In this document: piece by piece, positions 5,420-5,600 of the stretch | How the letters are laid out: every line of letters begins with the position of its first letter | How positions within the stretch are numbered: position 1 is the first letter of the stretch | Source: Coleofasciculus sp. S288 | Lineage (GTDB): Bacteria; Cyanobacteriota; Cyanobacteriia; Cyanobacteriales; Coleofasciculaceae | NCBI GenBank assembly: GCA_020216575.1 | Contig: JAIUYC010000350.1 | Coordinates: 1-5,600, forward strand | Direction of reading: 5' to 3' | Length of the DNA: 5,600 bases | Notes under the pieces: generated by a model | What the model was told of the DNA's origin: nothing | Database searches by the model: none | What the model saw: the letters and a program-made list of their open reading frames with translations, nothing else | Made by a program: the position numbers and the translations under genes

Positions 5420-5600
5420 TTAAACGGCTGTTCCAATGCGTTCAAGGTAGCCTAAAAGTGCCTCACGGATAGGCAGCAGATTTTTATAGCGCTGCATATC
5501 AGGAGGAATTTGTTTGACGGTCTCTGCTAGATTGTGAGCTACTGTTGGGGTATCTTTCAGCACTCGCAGAGGATGTACATAAGTCCGAATCGCAAACAGG
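5420..5600 (-). CDS. C-terminal end of an unidentified protein (5' part outside window)
   Basis: An open minus-strand frame runs from the window edge to TAA at 5420-5422, giving 59 complete codons. The peptide begins LFAIRTYVHPLRVLKD, continues through AHNLAETVKQIPPDMQRYKN, and ends LLPIREALLGYLERIGTAV. The composition is amphipathic and probably all-helical, with no Cys and no membrane segment. It looks coding rather than random: there are balanced charged and hydrophobic spacings, and it is the only long open frame on this strand here. I do not recognise the family. The stop is followed by an AT-rich tract holding a possible terminator. Confidence 0.65.
   Translation of the reverse strand, partial: LFAIRTYVHPLRVLKDTPTVAHNLAETVKQIPPDMQRYKNLLPIREALLGYLERIGTAV

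Noticed and set aside
1..5600. CRISPR array, tRNA, rRNA, attachment site or replication origin
   Set aside because: No regularly spaced direct repeats, cloverleaf-like sequence, rRNA segment or iteron cluster was seen on either strand.

Overview
The window reads as chromosomal DNA of a cyanobacterium, probably a filamentous or otherwise repeat-rich one. Four copies of the cyanobacterial HIP1 octamer (GCGATCGC at 410, 941, 1675 and 2951) lie in 5.6 kb. The gene content agrees: a ppk1 tail of cyanobacterial type, an SLH-domain surface protein fused to a family-10-like glycosyl hydrolase, and two proteins of a kind I associate only with cyanobacteria. No plasmid, phage or CRISPR signature is visible.

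Layout: (1) 1-933, plus strand, the C-terminal ~310 residues of polyphosphate kinase 1, cut by the window edge. (2) 934-1315, a gene-free repeat island with a small hairpin, a ~79-bp inverted-repeat element, and a 95-bp element with 14-bp perfect terminal inverted repeats around a 28-bp perfect palindrome. (3) 1316-1813, minus strand, a 165-residue protein resembling only the N-terminal domain of a larger cyanobacterial protein family; it stops where the repeat island begins. (4) 1814-2380, a 567-bp divergent intergenic region with several strong potential stem-loops. (5) 2381-4261, plus strand, a secreted SLH(x3)-GHL10 protein of 626 aa. (6) 4254-4745 (possibly to 4919), minus strand, a small membrane-anchored cyanobacterial hypothetical protein overlapping the previous gene tail-to-tail by 8 bp. 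(7) about 4746-5419, a mostly AT-rich gene-free region with hairpins. (8) 5420-5600, minus strand, the last 59 codons of an unidentified gene running off the right edge.

The genes do not form an obvious operon: the order is plus, minus, plus, minus, minus with long gaps. Functionally they touch phosphate storage (Ppk1), the cell envelope (SLH-GHL10 protein and the anchored hypothetical) and unknowns. I see no convincing new multi-gene system. The least ordinary parts are the nested palindromic repeats at 1010-1190, the apparently truncated gene beside them, and the structured DNA upstream of the SLH gene.
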